Source: Halobacteriales archaeon QS_4_69_225
GTDB taxonomy: Archaea > Halobacteriota > Halobacteria > Halobacteriales > Haloarculaceae
Length of the DNA: 64,000 nucleotides
Reading direction: 5' to 3'
Assembly: GCA_003020965.1 (NCBI GenBank)
Contig: PXRL01000008.1
Span: 1-64,000 of the forward strand
Part shown: positions 21,487-28,553 of the stretch, piece after piece
Numbering within the stretch: position 1 is the stretch's first letter
Layout of the letters: every line of letters begins with the position of its first letter
Notes under the pieces: model-generated
Database searches by the model: none
What the model was told of the DNA's origin: nothing
The model's input: the letters and a program-made list of their open reading frames with translations, nothing else
Made by a program: the position numbers and the translations under genes

Positions 21487-23289
21487 ATGGCCGACCGGGA
21501 GGTGAGCGTCGTCCTGCCCGCCTACAACGAGGCGGACAGCATCGAGCACACCGTCTCGGTCACCCTCGAGACGCTGGCGGCGTTCCTCCCGGCCGGAAGC
21601 TTCGAGGTCGTCGTCGCCGAGGACGGCTGCGACGACCGGACGCCGGCCATCGCCGACCGGCTGGCCGCCGCCGACGACCGCGTCCGGCACGTCCACGGCG
21701 ACGAGCGGCTCGGCCGCGGCGGCGCCCTCGAGCGGGCGTTCCGCGGGAGCGACGGCGACGTCCTCGTCTACTTCGACACCGACCTGGCGACGGACATGCG
21801 ACACCTCGAGGAGCTGGTCGACTCCGTCCGGGTCGGCGGCTACGACGTCGCCACCGGCTCCCGGCGGATGCCGGGCGACGAACAGCGACGGGAGCCGGAG
21901 CGGGGCGTCGCCTCGACGGGGTTCAACGCGCTCGTCCGGCTGTTCTTCCGGTCGCCGCTGTACGACCACCAGTGCGGCTTCAAGGCCTTCGACCGCGAGG
22001 CGCTGTTCGACCTCCTGACGGACGTCGAGGACGACCACTGGTTCTGGGACACGGAGGTGCTGATCCGGGCCCAGCGGGCCGGCTACGACGTCCGGGAATT
22101 TCCGGTCGAGTGGGAGCCGACGGGCGACACGACCGTCGACCTCGTCCGGGACGTTCTCGGGATGGGCAGTCAGATCCTCCGGCTGTGGTGGCAGCTGGCC
22201 GTCCGGCCGCGGGTCGACCGCCGGGTCACCGTCGCCGCGGGAACGCTGCTCGTCGTCGCGGCCCTCGCGGTGATGACCGTCTACCTCGACCCCCGAGCGG
22301 TATTGTCGGCAATGGCCGGCGCCGACCCGGCGCTCGTCGCCGTCGCCGCCGTCGTCTACCTGCTGTCGTGGCCGCTCCGGGGCCTGCGGTACCGCGACAT
22401 CCTCGCGGAACTCGGCTACCGCGAGCGGGTCGGCTTCCTCACGGGCGCGGTGTTCATCAGCCAGACGGGCAACCTCGTCTTCCCGGCCCGACTCGGCGAC
22501 GGGGTCCGGGCCTACGTGGTGAAGGCCCGCCGCGACATCCCGTACCCGTCGGGGTTCGCGTCGCTGGCCATCGAGCGGGTGTTCGACCTGCTGACCATCG
22601 CTGCGCTGGCCGGCGGGACGTTCCTGGCGCTGGCGGCCGCCGGCGTCGACGTGACGGCCATCGGGGGGACCGAGGCCGGCGCCGCCGGCCGCTCCGGGCG
22701 GACGGCCGTGCTGGTCGCCGGTGGAGTCGGCCTCGCGGCCGTCGCCGCCGTCGCCGTCATCGTCGCGACCGCCCGCTCCGAGCGGAACGCCGTCCGGGCG
22801 ACGCTCGGCCGGGTCAGCGACGACTCCTACGTCGACTACGTCGCCGGCATCGTCGAGCGGTTCGCCGGCGACGTCCAGACCGTCGCCGACGACCGGCGGG
22901 CCTTCGCCGTCGTCGGCGCCTCCAGTCTCGCCGTCTGGGCGCTCGACGTCGTGACGGCGCTGGTCGTCTTCCTAGCGTTCGGCGTCGACCTCGCGCCGGC
23001 GGCGCTGGTCGCGGTCGGCTTCTTCGCCGTCAGCGTCGGCAACCTGGCGAAGGTGCTGCCGCTGTCGCCCGGCGGGGTCGGCCTCTACGAGGGCGCCTTC
23101 TCGCTCATCGTCGTCGCGCTGACGTCGGTCCCCTTCGAGGTCGCCCTGGCGGCCGCCGTCGTCGACCACGCCGTCAAGAACGTCGTCACCGTCGTCGGCG
23201 GCGTCGCCTCGACGCTGCTGTTCAACGTCTCGCTGACGGAAGCCGTCGAGGAGTCCCAGGAGGTCGGCGAGGCGCCGGCCCGGGAGTGA
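21487..23289 (+). CDS. AglD-like glycosyltransferase 2 fused to a flippase-like membrane domain
   Basis: 600 residues. Residues 1 to about 240 are a GT2 domain: VSVVLPAYNEADSIEHTV, the DTD-type motif VLVYFDTDLATDM and HQCGFKAFDREALFD. The rest is a multi-pass UPF0104 (lysylphosphatidylglycerol-synthase-like) membrane domain, with ISQTGNLVFPARLGDGVRAY and LAKVLPLSPGGVGLYEGAFS. The fusion and length match AglD of Haloferax, which charges dolichol phosphate with the terminal hexose used in S-layer N-glycosylation. The acceptor here is inferred. ATG 21487 follows ctttag about 25 bp upstream. It is preceded by repeat copy A. Confidence 0.85.
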   Translation: MADREVSVVLPAYNEADSIEHTVSVTLETLAAFLPAGSFEVVVAEDGCDDRTPAIADRLAAADDRVRHVHGDERLGRGGALERAFRGSDGDVLVYFDTDLATDMRHLEELVDSVRVGGYDVATGSRRMPGDEQRREPERGVASTGFNALVRLFFRSPLYDHQCGFKAFDREALFDLLTDVEDDHWFWDTEVLIRAQRAGYDVREFPVEWEPTGDTTVDLVRDVLGMGSQILRLWWQLAVRPRVDRRVTVAAGTLLVVAALAVMTVYLDPRAVLSAMAGADPALVAVAAVVYLLSWPLRGLRYRDILAELGYRERVGFLTGAVFISQTGNLVFPARLGDGVRAYVVKARRDIPYPSGFASLAIERVFDLLTIAALAGGTFLALAAAGVDVTAIGGTEAGAAGRSGRTAVLVAGGVGLAAVAAVAVIVATARSERNAVRATLGRVSDDSYVDYVAGIVERFAGDVQTVADDRRAFAVVGASSLAVWALDVVTALVVFLAFGVDLAPAALVAVGFFAVSVGNLAKVLPLSPGGVGLYEGAFSLIVVALTSVPFEVALAAAVVDHAVKNVVTVVGGVASTLLFNVSLTEAVEESQEVGEAPARE

Positions 23290-23651
23290 GCGGCATACGT
23301 TTCCCGAATCGTGAGGCCCGATAGTGACTCGTATATTCCATTTCAGCATCGACTACACGACAGCGTGTAGCCGTGTCAGTAGACAGTCACGTAACTACTG
23401 TGGATGACCCGTGATAAGACACAAATCGGTCTAATCGAAAACACGGTACAGTCAGTCCCGGGAATTCGTACTCAGAATGTCGTCAAAAAGTCAAATCGCA
23501 TTTCAATAGTCTGATAGAAAGCTGTAGATATTCCATTTACCCTACTCCAGTAGGGTGCAATGCAGGGAGAAAAATTATTGCGGCGAAGTCTATTCGTTTG
23601 AGAAACGGATGAGTAGGATCATTATTACGGCGGTTGTGGGATGAACTATCC
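23290..23651 (+). other. Low-GC intergenic region with palindromes
   Basis: No gene seen. Base composition drops sharply compared with both flanks. It holds an 11-bp direct repeat atattccattt (23333-23343 and 23528-23538), a hairpin ctacacg-acag-cgtgtag (23353-23370), and a near-continuous palindrome accctact-cc-agtagggt (23539-23556). A TATA-like attatta at about 23620-23626 lies 26-32 bp before the GTG at 23652. These features suggest imported or decayed DNA plus the promoter of the next gene. Confidence 0.6.
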
Positions 23652-24149
23652 GTGTCTATAGGTCCGTCTCTCAGCACTAACCGATTGGTAACCTTCGTGC
23701 TGGTTGCCGTTCTAATCACCAGTTCGGGCTGCGTTGGAGTGAACCCATCTACCAACTCACCGACACCGACGCCCACGCCGACGGTCGAACCGACGGAGAC
23801 TGTCCCGACACCGACGCCCATACCGACGGTCGAACCGACCGAAACGGTCTACGATCTCCCATACGACCTCCGGATCCGTAACTACGGAAACGAAACAACG
23901 AAGATAAAAATAACCATGCGATATAACCGGACCGGAGACGAGGTCTTCAGGGAGGAAACGACCCTCGAACCGGGCGAGCAGGCCGACCACAACATCTCCT
24001 TCGAAGGTGCGGGCAACTACACCGTGACCGCGACGACGGGAGACGCGTCGGACGAATACGTGTGGTACCTGGAGTCCTCCCCTCCGTATCACGAACTCAT
24101 CGTGACGGCCGACGGTCGGGAAATCAGGTTCGTGCGGAGCGCAGCCTGA
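23652..24149 (+). CDS. Small lipoprotein with duplicated Pro/Thr linker, function unknown
   Basis: 165 residues from GTG 23652, preferred over an in-frame TTG at 23634 because the TATA-like attatta sits 26-32 bp before it. A Sec-type signal ends in the lipobox TSSGC. The linker contains a 15-residue unit (PTPTPTPTVEPTETV) present twice in tandem, the second copy differing by one residue; its 45-bp DNA units are 23760-23804 and 23805-23849. The C-terminal domain is a small beta-sandwich (IRNYGNETTKIKITMRYNRT; LEPGEQADHNISFEGAGNYT), likely Ig-like and surface-exposed. Codon use and GC are lower than in neighbours, suggesting recent transfer. No function recognised. Confidence 0.65.
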   Translation: MSIGPSLSTNRLVTFVLVAVLITSSGCVGVNPSTNSPTPTPTPTVEPTETVPTPTPIPTVEPTETVYDLPYDLRIRNYGNETTKIKITMRYNRTGDEVFREETTLEPGEQADHNISFEGAGNYTVTATTGDASDEYVWYLESSPPYHELIVTADGREIRFVRSAA

Positions 24150-24584
24150 TACTGTCGGTCGCAGATATTTGATCCGACAGTTCACTGTTCGTTCGTCTGA
24201 GGCCGCGCAGAGTCTACCTATGTGATCATCAATTCACGTATTTATAACCGGCAGTACGAGCTGATCCCCAGCGTGGTGAAGAACCGTCGCGACGTACTGC
24301 ACATCAGAATTCGCGTCCCTGATCTTGAGTGGTCGTTTGACTATCCTGACCTCCGTAATACTGCCGGACGCTGTGTCAGATAGACGAATACACGGTACCT
24401 GCCGACGAGGCGCCGGCGTTCGAGCGCCTCCGCGAGCGCATCGAGGCCCAGCCCGGCACTTACGGCGAACTGGCTGTCTCCTTCAAGCGCAACGAAACGT
24501 ACTACCGGGTCGCGTGGTGGACGGTGACATCCATTGCGCTCGCCAGTTCGACCCCCGACGGTGGGTGAAGCGATACCGGCCGTC
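24150..24584 (+). other. Low-GC stretch with promoter-like site and gene debris
   Basis: No intact known gene. A strong TATA-like tatttataa (about 24239-24247) is followed 26-34 bp later by a GTG (24273) opening a 36-codon frame that ends at 24383 (contains VKNRRDVLHIRIRVPDLEW); it resembles no family I know. Next comes a startless coding-like frame (24359-24568, listed separately). GC rises back to the genome norm at about 24400. Confidence 0.5.
24359..24568 (+). pseudogene. Startless 3' gene fragment
   Basis: A frame of about 69 codons between TAA (24356) and TGA (24566-24568) has coding character and haloarchaeal composition (EAPAFERLRERIEAQPGTY; FKRNETYYRVAWW) but no ATG, GTG or TTG start. 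It reads like the end of a soluble alpha/beta protein whose 5' part was replaced by the low-GC segment. Family not recognised. It converges with pcc1, 16 bp away. Confidence 0.45.
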
Positions 24585-24845
24585 TCACCGGCCGCGACCG
24601 GCCTCGAGGCCGCGCTCGGCGACCTCCAGGAGCGTCTGCCAGGTGTCGAGGCCGGCCCGGAGCGCAACGAGGTCGTCGGCCTCGACGTCGACGTGGACCG
24701 CGTCGCCGTCCCGGCGGACGGTCGCGGCCGAGCGGTCGCCGTCGATTTCGCCGATCTCTCGGGAGACGGCGGCGGCGATAACGGCGGCGGCGTCGCCGTC
24801 GGAGTAACGGGCGGTCACCGCGGCGCTGTGCGGTCTGTCGGTCAC
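24585..24845 (-). CDS. pcc1: KEOPS complex subunit Pcc1
   Basis: 86 residues, the usual size for Pcc1, the dimerising subunit of the KEOPS complex that makes the t6A modification of ANN-decoding tRNAs together with Kae1, Bud32 and Cgi121. Sequence features: SAAVTARYSDGDAAAVIAAA, then EIGEIDGDRSAATVRRDGDA and an alternating beta-alpha pattern ending in a helix (ALRAGLDTWQTLLEVAERGL). Identification rests mainly on this pattern and on the typical haloarchaeal order rpl37ae-rpoP-pcc1, which is kept here with a 22-bp gap to rpoP. Confidence 0.85.
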   Translation of the reverse strand: MTDRPHSAAVTARYSDGDAAAVIAAAVSREIGEIDGDRSAATVRRDGDAVHVDVEADDLVALRAGLDTWQTLLEVAERGLEAGRGR

Positions 24846-24867
24846 GGAACAGAAGAGACGGTCGCCG

Positions 24868-25002
24868 TTACTGGACGTTGACTTCCTTGATGTCGCGGCT
24901 CCGCTCCTTCAGCAGGACGCGGTGCCCGCAGTACGGACAGCGGACGCCGCCGTACTCGTCGAGCTCGACGTCGCGCTTGCAGCGGGAGCACTTGTAGCTC
25001 AT
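24868..25002 (-). CDS. rpoP: DNA-directed RNA polymerase subunit P
   Basis: 44 residues: [36 protein letters not shown], ending KEVNVQ. Two CxxC pairs (C5/C8 and C22/C25) form the zinc ribbon of RpoP (the eukaryotic Rpb12 counterpart), needed for assembly of the Rpo3-Rpo10-Rpo11 platform. It begins 2 bp after rpl37ae ends, and pcc1 follows, so the three probably share one transcript. Unlike its neighbour L37Ae it keeps all its zinc ligands. Confidence 0.95.
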   Translation of the reverse strand: MSYKCSRCKRDVELDEYGGVRCPYCGHRVLLKERSRDIKEVNVQ

Positions 25003-25004
25003 CG

Positions 25005-25268
25005 TCAGGCGTCGTCCTCGCCGAGGGCAGCGCGGATCGAGCGGGTGACGGTCTCGCCGGCCGGCGTCTGCGGGCGATAGGCGCCGCCGGTGAACTTCTC
25101 GCCGGTCTCCTCGTTGACCCAGATGCCGGTGCCGACGCGTTTCACGTCGTCGCCGTCGACCTGTGCGTTTTCGGTGTCCTCCTCGATCTGGGCGACGCGA
25201 CGACGGGCGACCCGGCCGTACCGGGCGCCGAACCGCCCCGCGCTGCCGGTGGAACCTCGTTCGGCCAT
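25005..25268 (-). CDS. rpl37ae: Ribosomal protein L37Ae lacking its zinc-finger cysteines
   Basis: 87 residues. The N-terminus [20 protein letters not shown] and C-terminus [20 protein letters not shown] are clear L37Ae (eL43). Family members carry a CxxC...CxxC zinc finger between them; here those positions read ENAQVDGDD and WVNEETGEK, and the whole protein has no cysteine at all. The fold must be stabilised another way, perhaps by high salt. ATG 25268 is chosen; a gtttatgcg element lies about 28 bp upstream and the in-frame ATGs further upstream lie in the promoter. First gene of rpl37ae-rpoP-pcc1. Confidence 0.92.
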   Translation of the reverse strand: MAERGSTGSAGRFGARYGRVARRRVAQIEEDTENAQVDGDDVKRVGTGIWVNEETGEKFTGGAYRPQTPAGETVTRSIRAALGEDDA

Positions 25269-25392
25269 GTGTAATCGTGGTGTCAGCGAACGCATAAACC
25301 CCACGTTTCGCCCCTGCGGGCGGCGACGGCGCCGCTCTCGTCTCGGGTCCCGTGCTGGTCGGGGCTGGCCCGGCTGGAGTGGGTCGCCCCGA

Positions 25393-26115
25393 TCACTCCC
25401 GGAGGCCGGCCTCCGCGAGGGCGTCGTTGAGGTCCGCCCGGACGTGCTCGCCGAGCTTGCGGTCGCCGGCGGTCGTGACGACTCGGTTCTCCTGGACGCT
25501 GGAGCCGTCCCGGATGAGCAGCCGGACGTTGCCGGTGCCGTCGGCCCGGGTGGCCTTCGCCCGGACGCCCGTCCGGGAGCCGGAGCCGCCGGCGTCGATC
25601 GGGCCGGGGACGATCTTCTTCACGTGAGGGTGGTCGGCGACCGTCTCCAGGACCGTCCGGCCGTCGCGGCCGCCGATGAGCGTCGAGTGGCTGCCGCCGA
25701 GCTTTTCGGCGACGGAGGCCTCGACGACCTCCAGGGCCGGCTCGCCGCGCCGCTCCCGGACCGCCTCGATGGGGTCGTCGTCGCGGACCCGGTAGAAGGG
25801 GTAGTGGAGGTCGGCCCGAACCGACGACAGCACCTCGCGGTCGCCGGCGGCGTACACCTCCTCGGGGCGCTTGCGCCGGACCTCGTCGGCAACCCGACCG
25901 GCGTAGTTGCGGAGCTCCGTCGTCGCCCACCGGCCCTCCTCTTCGGGTTCGGTGGTGATGGTCCGCTCGGCGACGACCGTCTCCTCGAGCAGGCAACTGA
26001 CGGTCGCCCGCTCGCGGCCGCAATCGAGAACCGCGGTGTCGGCGTTGGCGCTGCGGCAGACCAGACAGTAGTCGCCCGGCCGCTCCAGCGCGCTCGCACA
26101 GTGCCGACACTCCAT
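25393..26115 (-). CDS. DUF2103 zinc-ribbon protein
   Basis: 240 residues. N-terminal zinc ribbon [20 protein letters not shown], a variable middle ([20 protein letters not shown]), and a C-terminal DUF2103 core: [20 protein letters not shown] then [19 protein letters not shown]2103 proteins are predicted metal-binding proteins of unknown function found in archaea and cyanobacteria. ATG 26115 gives the Cys pair at once. It lies 53 bp after the rnhA-operon protein gene in the same direction and may be the last gene of that operon. Confidence 0.85.
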   Translation of the reverse strand: MECRHCASALERPGDYCLVCRSANADTAVLDCGRERATVSCLLEETVVAERTITTEPEEEGRWATTELRNYAGRVADEVRRKRPEEVYAAGDREVLSSVRADLHYPFYRVRDDDPIEAVRERRGEPALEVVEASVAEKLGGSHSTLIGGRDGRTVLETVADHPHVKKIVPGPIDAGGSGSRTGVRAKATRADGTGNVRLLIRDGSSVQENRVVTTAGDRKLGEHVRADLNDALAEAGLRE

Positions 26116-26168
26116 ACCGTTAGAAGGCGTCTGCGCCGGATAAGTCGGCCGGTTGCGACGCCGGCGAC

Positions 26169-26723
26169 TCACTCCGCTTCCCGTCGGCCGGCCGTCCGGA
26201 CGAGTTCGACTGACCGCTCGACGACCGCCCGCTGGTCGTCCGTCGGCCAGGCGTTCCGCGGGAAGTACTCCTCCAGGAACTCCGCGCGTTCGGCCGGCGT
26301 CGCCGTCTCGACCCGCTTGCGGTAGTGGTTGCCCATGAAGTCGGCGAAGGCGTGGGCGTTGGCGCCGTGGGCGTCGCCGTGCTCCGCGGCGACCCGCTCG
26401 GCGACGGCCCGGTTGTGCGTCTCGACGGCCGCCCAGTCGTCGCCGCCGACCCCCGACAGCGACCGCTCGACGCCGCGGTCGACGTCCTCGATCCGGTCGA
26501 CCTGCACGACACCGTCTTCGACCCACTCCTCGGGGTAGAGCACGAGCGTCTCGCCCGCGTCGTCCTCGCGGACCCGTGGGACGTAGCCGTGGTCGGCGAG
26601 CAGGTCGTCCCGCTCCTCGCGGTAGGCCGCCCGCTCGCCGTCGTCGACTGCCTCGCGTATCCGTCGGGTGAGCGTCAGCGCGCGCGTCACGATCTCTTCG
26701 GGGAGTGACTCGTCGTCAGCCAT
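26169..26723 (-). CDS. rnhA operon protein (DUF7108-like)
   Basis: 184 residues, acidic, soluble, mostly helical (LTLTRRIREAVDDGERAAYR; ANAHAFADFMGNHYRKRVET; FLEEYFPRNAWPTDDQRAVV). Haloarchaeal proteins of this type are annotated as rnhA operon protein because they always follow rnhA; no biochemical role is known. The ATG overlaps the rnhA stop by 8 bp, so translation is coupled. The Asn-His-Tyr-Arg-Lys stretch (NHYRKR) and the frequent Trp suggest nucleic-acid contact, but that is a guess. Confidence 0.8.
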   Translation of the reverse strand: MADDESLPEEIVTRALTLTRRIREAVDDGERAAYREERDDLLADHGYVPRVREDDAGETLVLYPEEWVEDGVVQVDRIEDVDRGVERSLSGVGGDDWAAVETHNRAVAERVAAEHGDAHGANAHAFADFMGNHYRKRVETATPAERAEFLEEYFPRNAWPTDDQRAVVERSVELVRTAGRREAE

Positions 26724-27306
26724 CGAGTGCGTCGTTCACCAGTTCGTCCGCGCGGTCGTTTATCTCCCGCGGTACGTGGTCGATCGACCACTCCTCGACC
26801 CGGGCCAGCAGCTCCCGGGCCCGGATTCGCCGCTCCCGGAGCCGCGGGTCGTCGGTGTTCCACTCGCCGCGGACCTGCCGGACGACCAGCTCGGAGTCGC
26901 CCCGCACTGCCAGCTCGTCGAAGCCGACGTCGACGGCGGCCTCCAGCCCACGGACCAGCGCCGCGTACTCGGCCTGGTTGTTCGTCGCCCGGCCGATGCG
27001 CTCGCCGCCCTCGGCGGCGATGCCGTCGCCGGTGACGAGAACCCACCCGACCGCCGCCGGGCCGGGGTTGCCGCGGGAGCCGCCGTCGAAGTAGAGATGC
27101 GCCCGACCGCCGCCGCCCTCGAGGAGGCCGACGAGCCGGCCCGGCGACCCGCCCTGGACGACCACCTTGTCGTCGTAGGCGACGGCCGTCGCGTCGGCGT
27201 GTCGCGCCCGCCACCGCTCGTGGTCGGTGTTGCCGTCGTCGACGTCGACGCCGGCCGCCTCGAGCCGTTCGCGGGCCGCCTCCGGGTCGCAGTCGACGAC
27301 GGGCAC
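26716..27306 (-). CDS. rnhA: Ribonuclease HI
   Basis: 196 residues. Removes RNA from RNA-DNA hybrids. The C-terminal two thirds is the RNase H fold with acidic residues Asp74 ([18 protein letters not shown]), Glu113 ([16 protein letters not shown]), Asp137 ([13 protein letters not shown]) and Asp187 ([15 protein letters not shown]). As in other haloarchaeal enzymes, about 65 residues precede this core ([20 protein letters not shown] onward) and may be an accessory binding region. It starts a leftward operon; tfb diverges from it across 158 bp. Confidence 0.93.
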   Translation of the reverse strand: MPVVDCDPEAARERLEAAGVDVDDGNTDHERWRARHADATAVAYDDKVVVQGGSPGRLVGLLEGGGGRAHLYFDGGSRGNPGPAAVGWVLVTGDGIAAEGGERIGRATNNQAEYAALVRGLEAAVDVGFDELAVRGDSELVVRQVRGEWNTDDPRLRERRIRARELLARVEEWSIDHVPREINDRADELVNDALDG

Positions 27307-27429
27307 GTCTCGGCGTTCGGCTTCCAGGTGTTATTCCTTCCGGTCTCGGGTCGACGGCGCCGCCGCGGCGCCCGCGACGTCGCTGCGGGCCGTCGATTCG
27401 TCTCGCCCGTCGCCGAACGGTGGCGGGGG

Positions 27430-27436
27430 TTTTAAG
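27430..27436 (+). promoter_or_regulatory. TATA-like box for tfb
   Basis: ttttaag lies 29-35 bp upstream of ATG 27465 in the rnhA/tfb divergent region. Confidence 0.5.
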
Positions 27437-27464
27437 TCGGTCGGTCGGTTCAGCTACAGACACG

Positions 27465-28433
27465 ATGACACGGCCCACCCGCCAGCGGGAGCGCGAGCGC
27501 GAGGAGTCCGACGCCGAGCAGGACGAGCGGAGCGACGCGGCGGCCTGTCCGGAGTGTTCCTCCGAGGAGATAATCAAAGACGGCGACCGGGGGGAGCTGA
27601 TCTGCGACGACTGTGGGCTCGTCGTCGAGGAGGACCAGATCGACCCCGGTCCGGAGTGGCGGGCGTTCAACCACTCCGAGCGGCAATCGAAGTCCCGGGT
27701 GGGGGCGCCGACGACCCAGACGATGCACGACAAGGGACTGACGACGCAGATCGACTGGAAGGACAAAGACGCCTACGGCCGGTCCATCTCCTCGAAGAAG
27801 CGTTCCCAGATGCACCGCCTGCGGAAGTGGCAGGAGCGCATCCGCACCAAGGACGCCGGCGAGCGCAACCTCCAGTTCGCGCTGTCGGAGATCGACCGCA
27901 TGGCGTCGGCACTCGGGGTCCCCCGTTCCGTCCGGGAGGTGGCGTCGGTCATCTACCGGCGGGCGCTCGACGACGACCTCATCCGGGGGCGGTCGATCGA
28001 GGGCGTCGCCACGGCCGCCCTCTATGCGGCCTGCCGCAAGGAGGGCATCCCTCGCTCGCTGGAGGAAATCGGCGAGGTCTCACGCGTCGAGCGCAAGGAG
28101 ATCGGCCGCACGTACCGCTACATCTCCCAGGAACTCGGCCTCGAGATGGAGCCGGTCGACCCCACGAAGTACGTCCCCCGGTTCTGCTCGGAGCTGGAGC
28201 TGCCCGAGGAGGTCCAGACGAAGGCCCACGAGATAATCGAGACGACAGCCGAGAAGGGGCTGCTGTCCGGGAAGTCGCCGACCGGCTACGCGGCGGCGGC
28301 CATCTACGCGGCGTCGCTGCTGTGCAACGAGAAGAAAACCCAGCGGGAAGTCGCCGACGTCGCGCAGGTGACCGAGGTGACCATTCGCAACCGGTACCAG
28401 GAGCAGATCGAGGCGCTCGGCATCCACTCCTGA
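27465..28433 (+). CDS. tfb: Transcription initiation factor IIB (TFB)
   Basis: 322 residues. Recruits RNA polymerase to TBP-bound promoters. N-terminal zinc ribbon (C28, C31, C47, C50; [20 protein letters not shown]), the B-reader/linker segment ([20 protein letters not shown]), then two cyclin-like repeats, [20 protein letters not shown] and [20 protein letters not shown], the second ending in a recognition helix [19 protein letters not shown]. The Arg/Glu-rich N-terminal tail is common in haloarchaeal TFBs, which occur as several paralogues; which one this is cannot be told. ATG 27465 fits the upstream ttttaag. Confidence 0.95.
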   Translation: MTRPTRQREREREESDAEQDERSDAAACPECSSEEIIKDGDRGELICDDCGLVVEEDQIDPGPEWRAFNHSERQSKSRVGAPTTQTMHDKGLTTQIDWKDKDAYGRSISSKKRSQMHRLRKWQERIRTKDAGERNLQFALSEIDRMASALGVPRSVREVASVIYRRALDDDLIRGRSIEGVATAALYAACRKEGIPRSLEEIGEVSRVERKEIGRTYRYISQELGLEMEPVDPTKYVPRFCSELELPEEVQTKAHEIIETTAEKGLLSGKSPTGYAAAAIYAASLLCNEKKTQREVADVAQVTEVTIRNRYQEQIEALGIHS

Positions 28434-28491
28434 GTCCGGAGCCGGGGTCTCGACGAACCGACCGGGGGTGGCGTCGAGGCCTGGCCATCGA

Positions 28492-28511
28492 CCGCCGATT
28501 GGACGGATTTG
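28492..28511 (+). promoter_or_regulatory. 20-bp element shared by both subtilase genes, copy 1
   Basis: The sequence ccgccgattggacggatttg is identical to 31469-31488. Its end lies 43 bp upstream of this subtilase ATG, 10 bp before a TATA-like cttaatta (28522-28529). The position just upstream of the TATA box suggests an activator or TFB-recognition site common to both genes. Confidence 0.65.
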
Positions 28512-28553
28512 TCAGAACCGACTTAATTACCGGGCGCGTTCCATCGGGACGAG

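Noticed and set aside
24325-24881. Plus-strand ORFs of 160 and 115 codons
   Set aside because: They lie antisense to pcc1 and show no domain; only the startless frame at 24359-24568 has coding character.
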